From NCBI RefSeq assembly GCF_932276165.1, contig NC_063992.1, positions 10,240,001 through 10,304,000 on the forward strand: 64,000 nucleotides of DNA, given 5' to 3'. Below the pieces are notes generated by a model. That model made no database searches. It worked only from the letters and a program-made list of their open reading frames with translations, and was not told the origin of the DNA. Made by a program: the position numbers and the translations under genes. The stretch is from Plutella xylostella. Taxonomy: Eukaryota > Arthropoda > Insecta > Lepidoptera > Plutellidae. Below are positions 54,549 to 64,000 of the stretch, piece after piece. How positions within the stretch are numbered: the stretch's first letter is position 1; each line of letters starts with the position of its first letter.

Positions 54549-55904
54549 TCACGCCTGTCTCCCAGAGGGGTAGGCAGAGACTATGGATCTCCACGTGCCA
54601 CGATCCTGACATACTTCTTTCGCTTCCTCCACATTCATTAGTCTCTTCATACACGCACGTCGGTTTCGGAAACTCCTAATTTGGCTCTTCTTGAGTATGT
54701 CGCCTATCTGGTCGACATACTTTCGCCTAGGACGTCCTCTACCGACACAACCATTCATCTCCGCACAATAAATTTCTTTCGTCAGTCTTCTTTCATCCAT
54801 CCTTTCAATGTGACCAAACCATCTCAACATTCCCTTTTCAATTTTGGTCACTACGTCTTCTTTTACTCCAACTCGCTCTCTTATAATACTATTCCTTATC
54901 CTATCATTCAGTTTCAGTCCACACATACTTCTTAGAGAGCGCATCTCAACAGCATTTACCCTACTTTCATTCTTCTTCTGCCAGACCCAGCTTTCACTTC
55001 CATACATTAGTGTAGGGACCAACACTCCCCCATGAACAGCCAAACGAGCCTTTTGAGACACGCTTTGACTCCTCATGAAAGAGTGCAAGGCCCCATTCAC
55101 TTTATTTCCCGCTTTCACTCTTCTTTCAATATCCCCCTCACATTTCCCATCCCTCGTAAATAGACTACCCAAATATGCAAACTCATTCACTTGCTCCACT
55201 CTTTCGTTCTCGATTGTGATCTCACATTCAGTTACCTCTTCATCTCTTTCAAACACCATCACTTTCGTCTTACTAACATTCACTTTCATTCCTTTCCTTT
55301 TAAAACTTTCATGCATGAGAGTTACTTGTTGTTGCAGCTGTTCTACCGACGATGCAAGTATGACTTGATCGTCAGCATACAGCAAGCACTTAAGAAGTAA
55401 CTCTCCTATTCGTAAACCTCTTTCATCGTCTTTCATATCCTTGAGACAACTATCCATAAACAGATTAAACAGCCAAGGCGAAGCCACACATCCCTGTCTA
55501 ACACCCCTGTGGATATCAAACCAGTCCGTGTAGGCTCCGTTTATCCTGATACAAGCACTAGACTCCCTATAAAGGGACCCCAGTGCCCGCGTCAGGTGAC
55601 TGTCCACTCCATAAACAGACAGTGTCTCCCATAAATCATTCCTCCTCACTCTATCATAAGCCTTTTCCAAATCTACGAAGGCACAAAACACCTTTTGCTG
55701 CTTTGCAAGGACCTTTTCTGTGACGCTTCGTAGAGAAAAGACTTGATCCGTACATCCCATCCCCTTTCGAAAACCACCTTGCACATCCCAGATCTTTTCT
55801 TCCGTCTCTTTCACTACCCTTTCAATCAATATTTTTGCATACAATTTACCAACTATACTTAAGAGGCTGATGCCGCGGTAACTGTTGCAGGTCTGGAGCG
55901 AGCC
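54549..55904 (-). pseudogene. LINE reverse transcriptase, 3' half
   Basis: Open for about 450 codons without a stop. Reverse transcriptase motifs in order: NSYRGISLLS at the upstream edge, CAFVDLEKAYDRV (motif A), GVRQGCVASPWLFNLF (motif B), CLLYADDQVILAS (catalytic YADD), then a thumb-like region and a conserved C-terminal section GHIERMDERRL ... GRGRPRRKYVDQIGD. There is no RNase H or gag part. The protein ends YPSGRQA, with the stop inside the 3'-terminal signature, so the 3' UTR is almost absent, as in the RTE group. It begins abruptly at the inversion junction. The plus-strand frames across it are antisense shadows. Confidence 0.88.
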
Positions 55905-55906
55905 AT

Positions 55907-56635
55907 GATGTAGAAGAAAAATGGAAGCGCTTGAAAGATAGTTTAGTAAATACGGCGGTGAAAGTATGTGGAGTGAATATAAGAAAGAAGAATGGTAAGA
56001 GGGAGCTTACATGGTGGGATGATGAATGCAAAAAGGTAGTGAATGAAAAGAAAATGGCATGGTTGGATTTTTTGTCTAAAAAAGCCAACAACAGAATGCA
56101 AGGAAATCAGGGAATGGACGATGAAATGAAAGAGATTCGAGAAAAGTATGTTCTGCTAAAGAAAAAAGTAAAAGAAGTGATTGAAAGAAAGAAGAAGGCA
56201 TTAAAAGATGAATATGACAGAAAATTCTCTGACAACTTTCGAGCGAACATTAAATTGTTCTGGAAGTTGGTAAGAAAGGCTCGAGGGAAGTCAGAGAATA
56301 CAAATCTGGATGTGATAAGGGATGAAAATGGAGATGTTTTGAAAGATGAAAATAAAGTTCTTAAAATATGGAAGGAATATTTTGAAAGTTTGTTTGAATG
56401 CACAGATTGTAGGACTAGTATTGATGTAGAGGTAGAAAATGAAAGAATAGTAGATGAGGAAAACAAGATAAGTATGAAAGAAATTATGGAAGCATTAAAA
56501 AGAATGAAAGTTGGTAAATCGGCCGGGTATGATAGGGTATCTTTAGAGATGCTAAGAGCGGGAGGTGGAGTGGCTGCAAGTGAGCTTTACCAACTCTTCA
56601 ATGAGTGCTGGCGTTGCGGTACGGTGCCACGCGAA
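55907..56635 (+). pseudogene. LINE pre-reverse-transcriptase region, inverted
   Basis: On the plus strand one frame reads DVEEKWKRLKDSLVNTAVK, then RELTWWDDECKKVVNEKKMA, a lysine-rich helical section, NIKLFWKLVRKARG, and ends with SMKEIMEALKRMKVGKSAGY, DRVSLEMLRAGG and GTVPRE. That is the stretch lying between the endonuclease and the reverse transcriptase motifs of an RTE-like LINE protein, including the start of the RT fold (K-x-GKSAGYD). It should precede 54549-55904 on the same strand but is inverted. About a dozen residues between GTVPRE and GSLQTCNSYRG appear to be lost (estimate from family pattern). The endonuclease is missing (5' truncation). Confidence 0.82.
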
Positions 56636-56703
56636 ATATATATATAAACTAATTATATATAAACAAATATATATAAAAATATATATATAAACTATAGAAA
56701 CTA

Positions 56704-58392
56704 ATTAAAGAATTTCATAGAAACGCGGACAGCTTTTTCAGAGTCAAATATCTATATAAGTAGGTCTTTTATCATAAATTTTACTTAAGTATTTTCTACG
56801 GTTACCTACAGTAAATACAAAAATTCAAAATTGGTCGTCCGGAAACTTTGGTGATTGGAATGTTAGAATACTTTTCGCCAAGCAACCCGATTTCATTTTA
56901 GATAAATATTTTAAGTATGAGTCAAGCTCAGCCGAGTTCTTTGTATGTTCAATGGCATCCATAACCTGAATAAAAAAAATGCCCCGTAACTGGAAAATGT
57001 TAACTATACTTACTAGCTGTAAAAATTAAATCAGACTTACAAAAAGTTTTAAGTTTATTCTTCTGAACAAATTAATCATCATCATTATCAGCACACTAGA
57101 AAGACATGCAAGTAACAAACCTTTAAAAATGTAGCTGACTTTCCATAACCATAACATAAACCATACATGAACATAATAACCGACAAACAACTTTTCCGAC
57201 CGGCAATTTTCCCTTTTGACCGAATGAAATAATTCTCCCGGGACTTCATTCGGTCAGCGAATAAAAGTTTACTAATTACGTAAGTAATATTCCAAATTAT
57301 ACGACCGGGACCGGCGGACAATGGAGAGGACAATCGCTTAAAAGTATTAATTGTGAACACACACATACGTAGTGTTTTGTTATTTGTACCGAGAGGGTCC
57401 GTAGTTAGAGTTTTTATCGCGGATTGAGCAGCGAAACTACCAAAATGTAAAAAAAAAGTACGCTTACGCCGGCAAAGTTCAGCGCTAGGCGTTTGCGAGT
57501 TCTACTTGTTGACAGAAGAAAAAGAGGCGATCCCTTTATGTACGGTGACCATTATTAGCGCGAAAATTTGTGAAAATATAGTAGTTTTTGCTTTAAAAAA
57601 TACTTTGCATATTTTATGGTATGGATTTTGGAATATTCTAGTAACAGATCTGCTTTCAAATAGCCCTTAAGATGTAAAAATACAGCTCATTGTTTTATAT
57701 TGAAAATTCCATTTCCTATAACGATGAAAGAATTCCAATTACATAGAATTAGAGGATATCCCGAATTGTGACCTTCAGATTTCAAATGTAATTTGAAACT
57801 AAGTTTTCTGAACTTTCTCCGGGAAATCCCTGAATTTACGTGAATATCGTAGACACGGCAACAGAATTTGCATTTTACTATGTGAGTTGAAGTTAGCGCC
57901 AACCTGTGGGCAAAGTTTTGCCGCTATTTTATTTAAAATTACATTTTGAACGTTATTATTTTCTCAAATAGTATTTTATCCGCAAGTGAAACAAGCTCAA
58001 TATAATGAGAAATATGTTATGTGTGCTTTTTTAAAATGTTTTCTTTTTAAATTATAAAAGACTACATTTTAGTGGCCAGTACTTATTATACCTAAATATT
58101 GTTCCAAAAAGGTTACACTTGATTGTATATTTCAGCCTCGGTGGTCTGACACAAGACACCGCGGGCTGTCAGTGCGCGGGATTCGTTTAAAAATAAAATT
58201 AAAAATAATCATAACATACACTGACAGCACAGTGTAATAGATCAGTGAAGTGAGTAGAAATCCATTCAACACGTAGCTACTTCACCGTAACTAAATACAT
58301 GAGCCATCATACCACGATATATAATAATTATGTAAGTAAGTACAATAACAACTAACTTTTTATTTATGAACGTTGGCAATTCATGAAGTCGT
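56704..58392. other. mostly unassigned non-coding stretch
   Basis: AT-rich. A 12-bp-arm hairpin TGACCGAATGAA / TTCATTCGGTCA lies at about 57218-57257. No gene, RNA gene or shared repeat recognised. Confidence 0.45.
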
Positions 58393-58408
58393 CTTCATTT
58401 TAAGAATT

Positions 58409-58788
58409 CTCATCACGACCCATTACGTCCCCACTGCTGGGACACGGGTCTCCTTCCAATGAAGGAAGGGTTTAGGCCTAGTCCACCACGCTGGCCAAGT
58501 GCGGGTTGGTGGACCCCAACACAAGCAAGCTTGTGCTGAGAGAGTTGTAGGGTAAGTGGGCAACCCGACTATCAGATGTTTTCAAGCTGCCCGAGGGCCT
58601 CTGACTAGGCTTAACGACTGCTGCCGAAGCAGCAACCGGGACCCACGGCTTAACGTGCCGTCCGAAGCACGGAAGCGTCCAGAAAAGCACCACTTGAAAT
58701 TGGTCACCCATCCAATGGCTGACCGTGTCAGTTGTTGCTTAACCTCAGCGATCAGTTACGATCACTGAGGCCCGCTCGACTACGGACG
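58409..58788 (-). mobile_element. 5S-rRNA-headed SINE, copy 2
   Basis: Minus-strand copy with the same 5S-like head (GGATGGGTGACCAATTTC), body and tail as 51520-51913. A 16-bp direct repeat CTTCATTTTAAGAATT at 58393-58408 and 58789-58804 flanks it (the last head bases overlap the repeat). The two copies differ at scattered positions only. The 77-codon frame conserved between them is SINE sequence, not a gene. Confidence 0.88.
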
Positions 58789-59095
58789 CTTCATTTTAAG
58801 AATTATGTGGAAATAAGTGTTGGGTTTGTAAATTTATAAACAGGCTGTATAGTTTTTTGTAGCGCATAACAGGGTATATCAAAAGCCTTTGGTGTAATGA
58901 CAGAGTAAATACGATCTAACTTGTTTCCCAAATTCAAAAAATAAGTACTTACCTACATAATTATTCATGAATACCATATACATACCATCCGCACTACAAG
59001 GCTACAACGCTGTGCCGGCGGCGTGGCTCGTAACAACGCGTTGCGGTTTTCCTCGTCTAAACAGTTGCGTCCGCGCAGCTTCCGACGTCACGTCA

Positions 59096-59449
59096 CGGGG
59101 GTCACTCTCTCAATTGACGAATATGTATTATAATAAAATACAAGGAGATAGAGCCGTAGCCATAGTTAGGGCAGCGCTCTGAAACTTCGAATTTGCAGCG
59201 GTTACTAAGACTCAATCATTGACTTATATATTACTAGCGTAAGCCCAACTGCGCTAGAAAAAGACACTCTCGCGTTGGCCCTAAAATCTAATAAATCTGT
59301 CATAATTTGTATGAATATGGGGCCAGCGCGCGGGTGTCATTTTCCTTCCTTCCTGTCTGGAAATCATTGAACTCAATGTTGTTGTATTAAGCGTCCCGAT
59401 TGAGTGACACTTCACGTTCGTACGTTCGTTGATTTAGAGAGTGACCCCC
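59096..59449. mobile_element. MITE, GGGGTCACTCTATA family, enlarged
   Basis: Inverted ends GGGGGTCACTCTCTCAATTG and AGAGAGTGACCCCC with the family phrases AGGAGATAGAGCCGT and CGATTGAGTGACAC. At about 354 bp it is more than twice the normal size, owing to an interior insertion around 59220-59370 (AGCGTAAGCCCAACTGCGC ...) of unknown origin. Confidence 0.7.
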
Positions 59450-59618
59450 AGTAGCCGCCGCCGGCGTCGCCTGCCTCTTGTACAGCTACATCACATTACT
59501 GTTTCTTTTTCAATATGCACAGCGAGCTTTATGTCAATTTTACAGCTTAGGAGAATCTGCGGATAAATTTAGATACTTCACCTAAGTATCTAAATTTATT
59601 GAATATATATTGTATATA

Positions 59619-61042
59619 ATAAATAAAAAATAAAAATAAAAAAGCCTTTTATTTCGTGCATGCCGACAAACAATCTATCACACATAAAGTAGTAGTTATA
59701 ATTAATTATGAATTTAAATACACTTACAATAAATTTTCTATACTTACTTACAAATCAATTAAAATAAATTTTCTATAAAATTTACTTGAATACATTCACA
59801 TTACATATATTAAATTTAATGGTATTGAATTGAATTTCTTTTTATGCGTAATTTATTTTAAAAAAACATTTCTTAATACTATTCATGCAGCTTGCAGGAA
59901 CCCCTTTATTGGGTGAAGGCCTCCTCCAATTGTAGCCATCTCTCTCTATCACGAGCCAATTGAGTCCACTGTGTACCAGCAACCTCTACAATGTCGTCTT
60001 CCCAGCGGGCATACGGTCTGCCTCGTCTGCGCTTGCCTGATGGCCCCGGCCAGGTGGTAGCTGTGAGTGTCCATCTTCCATCTTCTAGTCTTGCGACGTG
60101 GCCGGCCCATTTCCATTTTAAGGATCGAGCATATTGAAGAGCATCAATGAAGTTTGTTTTCTTTCTTATCTCACTGTGTCTTATTTTCTTTAGCTTACTT
60201 GTTCTCGTGATACTTCTCTCCATAGCCCTCTGACATGTTCGAATTTATTCTTTAATTCTTTTGGTAAATTTCCATGTTTGACATGCGTAAGTAAGGCAGG
60301 GCAAGATACATTGGTCCATAACTTTTTTCTTCAGATGAAGTGGTAGGTTTCCTTTTAAAATTTCTTTCATGGCCCAAAACTTTTTCCACGTCAGTTTAAT
60401 TCTTCTGTCAACTTCCTCCTCGTTATTTTTGTTATTAAAGGATATTTGTTTACCAAGGTATACATATTTATCGACGTATTCCAGCACATTACCATCGATA
60501 CTTAGGTTTCTTTGTAAGCCGTTTGTCATCATTTTAGTTTTGTTTAGATTCATTTCCAAGCCTACAGCATTGCTGGCTGCATTTAGAGACTTTACCATTT
60601 GTTCGAAATCATTAAAATTCTCTGATACTAGGACGATATCATCAGCAAACCTTAGATGATTTATGCGTTTTCCATGCATGTAGAGTCCATACTTTTTCCA
60701 GTCTAGTTCTCTTATTGCTGATTCTAGTACTGCTATGAATATTTTTGGTGAAATGGGGTCTCCTTGCCTGACACCTCTCTCGATTTTTATGTCTGGTCCT
60801 TTTCTTTCTAGCTTGACATTGCTGGTGCAGCGCCCGTACATGTATTTTAGAGTTTCAATATATTCACTTTCTATCTCATTTTCATTTAAAGACTTCCAAA
60901 TAGAATCATGTAGGATTGAATCGAATGCCTTTTTATAGTCGATAAAGGCTAGATACAGAGGCTTTTGAAACTCCTTAAATTTTTCGACAATTTGCTCAAT
61001 GGTATGGATATGATCTATTGTTGAAAACCCTTTCCTAAATCC
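59619..61042 (-). mobile_element. 5'-truncated RTE-like LINE
   Basis: A 13-bp direct repeat TATATTGTATATA flanks it (59606-59618 and 61043-61055). On the minus strand the element starts inside the reverse transcriptase region and ends with a 3' UTR containing GAAATAAAAGG and a TTTTTA-rich tail. The 3' UTR is longer than in the LINE at 54.5 kb and the tail differs, so it is another family. It was inserted at the left edge of the inverted-repeat element at 61052. Confidence 0.85.
59906..61042 (-). pseudogene. LINE reverse transcriptase, truncated, one internal stop
   Basis: The true LINE part starts GFRKGFSTIDHI at 61042; the residues further upstream in the open frame come from flanking DNA. 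Motif A LAFIDYKKAFDS, motif B GVRQGDPISPKIF and motif C LRFADDIVLVSE are intact, followed by GLEMNLNKTKMM and YVDKYVYLGKQI. A TAA at 60245-60247 after KFTKRIKE interrupts the frame. The same frame continues IRTCQRAMERSITRTSKL ... LKWKWAGHVARLEDGRW ... GKRRRGRPYARWEDDI and ends EEAFTQ. So a single nonsense change, with no frameshift, separates two otherwise good pieces. Not functional because it is 5'-truncated. Confidence 0.88.
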
Positions 61043-61051
61043 TATATTGTA

Positions 61052-61704
61052 TATATATGTCGCAGGCAACTGGTTTAATCTCCTGTTTGATTGAACCACT
61101 AGCCCGTTCATTGGATGGCGCTGTTCAGTTGTATGACTAGGCCGAACGTTGATTGTACAAGCGTCACAAAACGTCCAACTAGTTAGCTGACTTAAAATCA
61201 GTCAAGTGGTGAATAAAACAAATATGGCGTCTAACAGCTAACAGCTGACACAAAAAACACCTATATTGTTAGTTTTTTGCAAATAAATTAGCTTTAAAGT
61301 GCGTTATTTGTGTTAAAATAGTGTGCCAACATGGATTTACCTATTATTACGCCGCGGGCGGATAGTTTCAATGAAAAAAAGTGGCGAAACTGGATAATTA
61401 TGAACAACAATATGAAGGAACGTTTATTGTTATTGTTTAGTTAATTTGTGAGATAAGAGCTTTGTAACATAGTATTTTTGTTGACTCTTGTCTGGTGATG
61501 TTCACCCTAAGCCCTAACCAGACATTACAAAGTTGCTATACTATATCCCATTCAACGACTTCGCTGAATGACGTTCAGTCAAGACGTCGAACGTTACAAT
61601 CAACGACTTGACGAGTTGTCCTTTAGTCTGAATATCGCCATCCAATGAACGGGCTAGTGGTTCAATCAAACAGGAGATTAAACCAGTTGCCTGCGACATA
61701 TATA
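61052..61704. mobile_element. 653-bp inverted-repeat element
   Basis: Arms TATATATGTCGCAGGCAACT ... TTCATTGGATGGCG (61052-61119) and their exact complement at 61637-61704, about 68 bp, then diverging. The interior has an ATG frame of 37 codons (MDLPIITPRADSFNEKKWRN ...) at 61331-61444 of unknown nature, possibly a transposase remnant. Its target duplication cannot be read because a LINE lies at one end and a MITE at the other. Confidence 0.75.
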
Positions 61705-61853
61705 CCCCCTTATTCATAAAAAAGTTACTGAACTGATTAACTATTGAACTGTTCTGTCCCTCTCTGACAGAGAACAATTTGTTCTTTGACAGAGAGTGAC
61801 AAAACAGTTCAATAGCTAATCCGTTCAGTAACTTTTTTATGAATAAGGGGGTT
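61705..61853. mobile_element. MITE, AACCCCCTTATTCAT family, copy 2
   Basis: CCCCCTTATTCATAAAAAAG and complement of AACCCCCTTATTCATAAAAA enclose 149 bp collinear with 33435-33589 (AGTTACTG, CTCTCTGACAGAGAACAA). Its left end abuts the preceding element with no spacer and appears to lack the first AA. Confidence 0.75.
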
Positions 61854-62990
61854 ATTGTATATATTGTATTGTATATATTGTATCTAAATGTATTGAAAGT
61901 ATACTGAATGTTATGTTCTACAAACTAGTTGTATTTATAACAATATTATTACGTTGTTGGGTCATACAGAGTTCAGTCGATTGCCACAACACTCTGTCAA
62001 CGGCCTCATGCAGTCTACGCTATTATGTTCATCGACTTTCTTTCCCTCTTATGAAGTGCCTCTAGAAGTCCAATTTTATGATGAAGTTCACTCTATGCTC
62101 AAATAGTTACCCCCAAATAACTGTACCGTTCGGTTGTAGGCTAAAAATATCGGTGCTGGTCGAAACTTTGAGTACGGATCCATGTAGGCACGCTATTTCC
62201 AAAGCCATTTCGTGTACTTTTTAAAAACGAAACACGATAGACAAAACTTAACCCAATTTATAGTTCACTCGGGCAAGAATTTGCTTAATTAGCAAACAAA
62301 TTCGCAGAAACCTAGTGCTATATAAAACTGGCAAAGAATCGATGTTTGAACGGCTTTTAAAATAAAAAATGTTTTCGTGAAAAAAGATGCCATTTTGTAG
62401 AATCGGGAGCTGTTTCCATTGTACGGGAGCGGTGACAAATGGCCGCCTTATCTGAAGGTTGTCGAGATGATGATGCCTGATTGTGGCCCTCGCGACGGAC
62501 TGAAGGGAGGGAAAAGTGAAAGCGGTTCTCCGGACACGGAACTATTCCAACGTTTTTGGGAAAAAGGGATGGAAAGTACGTTAGTTTTTTATTTCCAAAA
62601 GCTTAATATATTACATAAATATGTAAATGCAACAATCACAAAAACCCGCAGGGTTTATCTGAGATTGCGGAGTTCGGATCACAAAAACAATAACATAATA
62701 GTAGATTAAGAACTTACTCAAATCGCGAAAAATACACGTCTGCTATACCGTACCACCTGCCACATTAAACACTCAAACTCAATTTTTTTATTCGTGTACA
62801 CAGGTAAATTCAGATCTAATACAATTATGAGTAGGTACATTCCATGTACTGCTTATTCATTAGCATTTAACTATCTTTAAGCATCGTCGTTCACATGTCA
62901 AACATCTGTCAGATTCATACAAGTAACATCAGATTTGACAGTCGATCCGCTAATGTTAGGTGGTGGTACCTAAACCCATTGTTTTAGAGT
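61854..62990. other. non-coding stretch
   Basis: Starts with TATTGTATAT repeats. A 96-codon plus-strand frame (62419-62709) with GSGDKWPPYLKVVEMMMPDC has no recognised domain and its second half is AT-rich read-through. I leave it uncalled. Confidence 0.4.
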
Positions 62991-62994
62991 ACAG

Positions 62995-63143
62995 CAGGGC
63001 GATCACGAAAAATATAGAATCGAATGCGAGTGCGACTAGTGTCAACTTGACAGCACTTTCGAACACTTTTTACCTATAAAATTGACAGTTGTCGCACTCG
63101 CATTCGATTCTATACGTTAGCTCTGTTTTTCGTGATCGCCCTG
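62995..63143. mobile_element. palindromic MITE, CAGGGCGATCACGAAAAA ends
   Basis: CAGGGCGATCACGAAAAAT and complement of CAGGGCGATCACGAAAAAC. The arms continue through AGAATCGAATGCGAGTGCGA and GTCAACTTGACA-type sequence. CAG is repeated at both outer edges. 149 bp. Older relative at 48.4-48.6 kb. Confidence 0.75.
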
Positions 63144-63662
63144 CAGCTACATAGGTACTTAACTAAAACTTATAGCTGTAGAAGAGCTGTTTGTTTTCAG
63201 AGTTGTTACCATTATGAGAGATGCTCAATATTCCGGGTACATAGACTCATTTGGCAATGAGAACATCACTGATAAAATTTCACCTTTTATTTTTTAGCAG
63301 CTAAATGGAGCGTTCTCCTTTAGGTAGGTAAATAAACTACGTGATTATGGTGTGCTCCTTCATAATGGATGAAGAAGGGCAAGCTTCATGTATTCCATTA
63401 CAAATAAGTATATTTAGAAGGAGAAACCCCCTTTTAAAACCCCCCTCTATGACTTATTAGGAAGTTGCCGGTAGTACTTCAGCCGCACGCACATCCCAAA
63501 CTGGCATCATAAAGAGTCATAATATCAAAATTATGCACAATATTTCATGGCAGTTCAACTCGTTCATCTTGTGGAACATTTTCATCAAATAAAAAGGTAA
63601 TAAAAATATGAAGATATTCTACAGGTTCCGTAATAAAATAGAGCGGGTGTGTGTCAGGCAGC
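63144..63662. other. non-coding stretch
   Basis: No gene or repeat recognised between the two MITEs. Confidence 0.45.
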
Positions 63663-63794
63663 GGGTTACTGTATACTGAAGAAAAACAAATGAACGTTGG
63701 CTGTCGTGTAAGCGGCACGTTTTTATACTACGAGATGGAGTCGTGGCATTACCGCTCCGAAACTTCGTTTCTCATAATGTAAAGTGACCCCCCC
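63663..63794. mobile_element. MITE, GGGGTCACTCTATA family
   Basis: Left end GGGTTACTGTATACTGAAGA and right end TAATGTAAAGTGACCCCCCC, interior GGCTGTCGTGTAAGCGGCAC and GAGATGGAGTCGTGGC. Collinear with the 5.0-kb copy. Confidence 0.75.
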
Positions 63795-64000
63795 AGGCCC
63801 TGGTGGCCTGTGGCTATAAATATACTGTAGTTTGATGAATGCAGGTCGACCTTTAGCCGGCATCATTACTCACGTTACAGAACGCGTCTAAGAAAAGAAT
63901 GTGACGGAATTTAGGTACCTACAGACCTATTTCTTGTTTTTTCAGAAGTCCTTGTTAAAGGAAATAACTTTTTGGTGTATTTTTTTTATTTTTTGTTAGT

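Larger units (their letters stand above)
54526..56692 (-). mobile_element. RTE-like LINE with inverted 5' half (twin-priming structure)
   Basis: An 11-bp direct repeat TATAGAAACTA lies at 54515-54525 and 56693-56703. Inside, 54526-55904 is the 3' half of a LINE on the minus strand, ending in a TATG run, and 55905-56635 is the preceding part of the same protein on the plus strand. The two coding parts meet at about 55905. The last 57 bp before the right duplication (56636-56692) are AT-rich filler made of repeated TATATAAAC words. This order is what results when two primers are extended on one RNA and joined, as known for 5'-inverted LINE insertions. The copy cannot encode a continuous protein. 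Confidence 0.85.

Noticed and set aside
54681..55400. Several plus-strand frames of 60-100 codons
   Set aside because: They are antisense to the LINE reverse transcriptase, whose motifs are clear on the minus strand.
62419..62709. 96-codon frame MYGSGDKWPPYL...
   Set aside because: No recognised domain, and the second half is AT-rich read-through. A real short exon at its start cannot be excluded, but nothing supports one.

Overview
This is an AT-rich eukaryotic window with no bacterial-style gene organisation, no operons and no ribosomal RNA gene. The repeat content points to a moth or butterfly (Lepidoptera): tRNA-headed SINEs, a 5S-rRNA-headed SINE, short TC...CTAG Helitron-like elements ending in GACAGACA-type runs, RTE-like LINEs with almost no 3' UTR, Tc1/mariner elements and very many palindromic MITEs. 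The assignment rests on pattern recognition of these families, not on a database search. I find no complete cellular protein-coding gene. The window reads as intergenic or long-intron DNA built from nested transposable elements.

Layout. 0-12 kb: a truncated SINE, several MITEs (3.6, 5.0, 5.7, 7.2, 8.7 kb), one candidate host exon on the minus strand (6.67-6.81 kb), an unusual element with terminal arrays of degenerate short words and a 9-bp target duplication (8.9-9.7 kb), a TAA-flanked palindrome and the first of seven Helitron-like copies (11.0 kb). 12-23 kb: decayed LINE 3' ends, SINE fragments, and a perfect 77-bp-arm foldback element flanked by an 8-bp duplication (20.8-21.0 kb). 23.5-23.8 kb: a CpG-rich block followed by a good splice donor, the best candidate for a host promoter and first non-coding exon (plus strand). 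26.6-28.9 kb: two full-length SINEs with target duplications and a TTA-flanked MITE. 29.15-30.98 kb: an intact Tc1 transposon (343-residue DD34E transposase, long inverted repeats, TA duplication) inserted in an older MITE. 31.8-33.0 kb: a 1.2-kb element with twelve alternating copies of a 12-bp motif in its ends and a 9-bp target duplication. 33-45 kb: more Helitron-like copies, MITEs, a possible 1.5-kb TA-flanked inverted-repeat element (38.4-39.9 kb), and duplicated LINE tails (43.4-44.0 kb). 44.9-53.4 kb: a full SINE, a large palindrome, a GC-rich nested MITE, the first 5S-headed SINE and a TTA-flanked palindrome. 54.5-56.7 kb: an RTE-like LINE whose 5' half is inverted relative to its 3' half and which is bounded by an 11-bp target duplication, the signature of twin priming. 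58.4-58.8 kb: the second 5S-headed SINE. 59.6-61.9 kb: a stack of a second RTE-like LINE (one internal stop), a 653-bp inverted-repeat element and an abutting MITE.

How the parts relate. The 3' terminus of the LINE at 54.5 kb (CTCTGCCTACCCC...GGGAG...GGCGTGAGT plus a TATG run) is shared by SINE-A and, less closely, SINE-C, so a LINE and SINEs that probably use its reverse transcriptase occur in the same window. SINE-A and SINE-B share a tRNA-like head and core but carry different tails, and a third copy joins the core to a LINE-like tail. The intact Tc1 element shares its outermost bases with many short non-autonomous elements, suggesting, without proof, cross-mobilisation.
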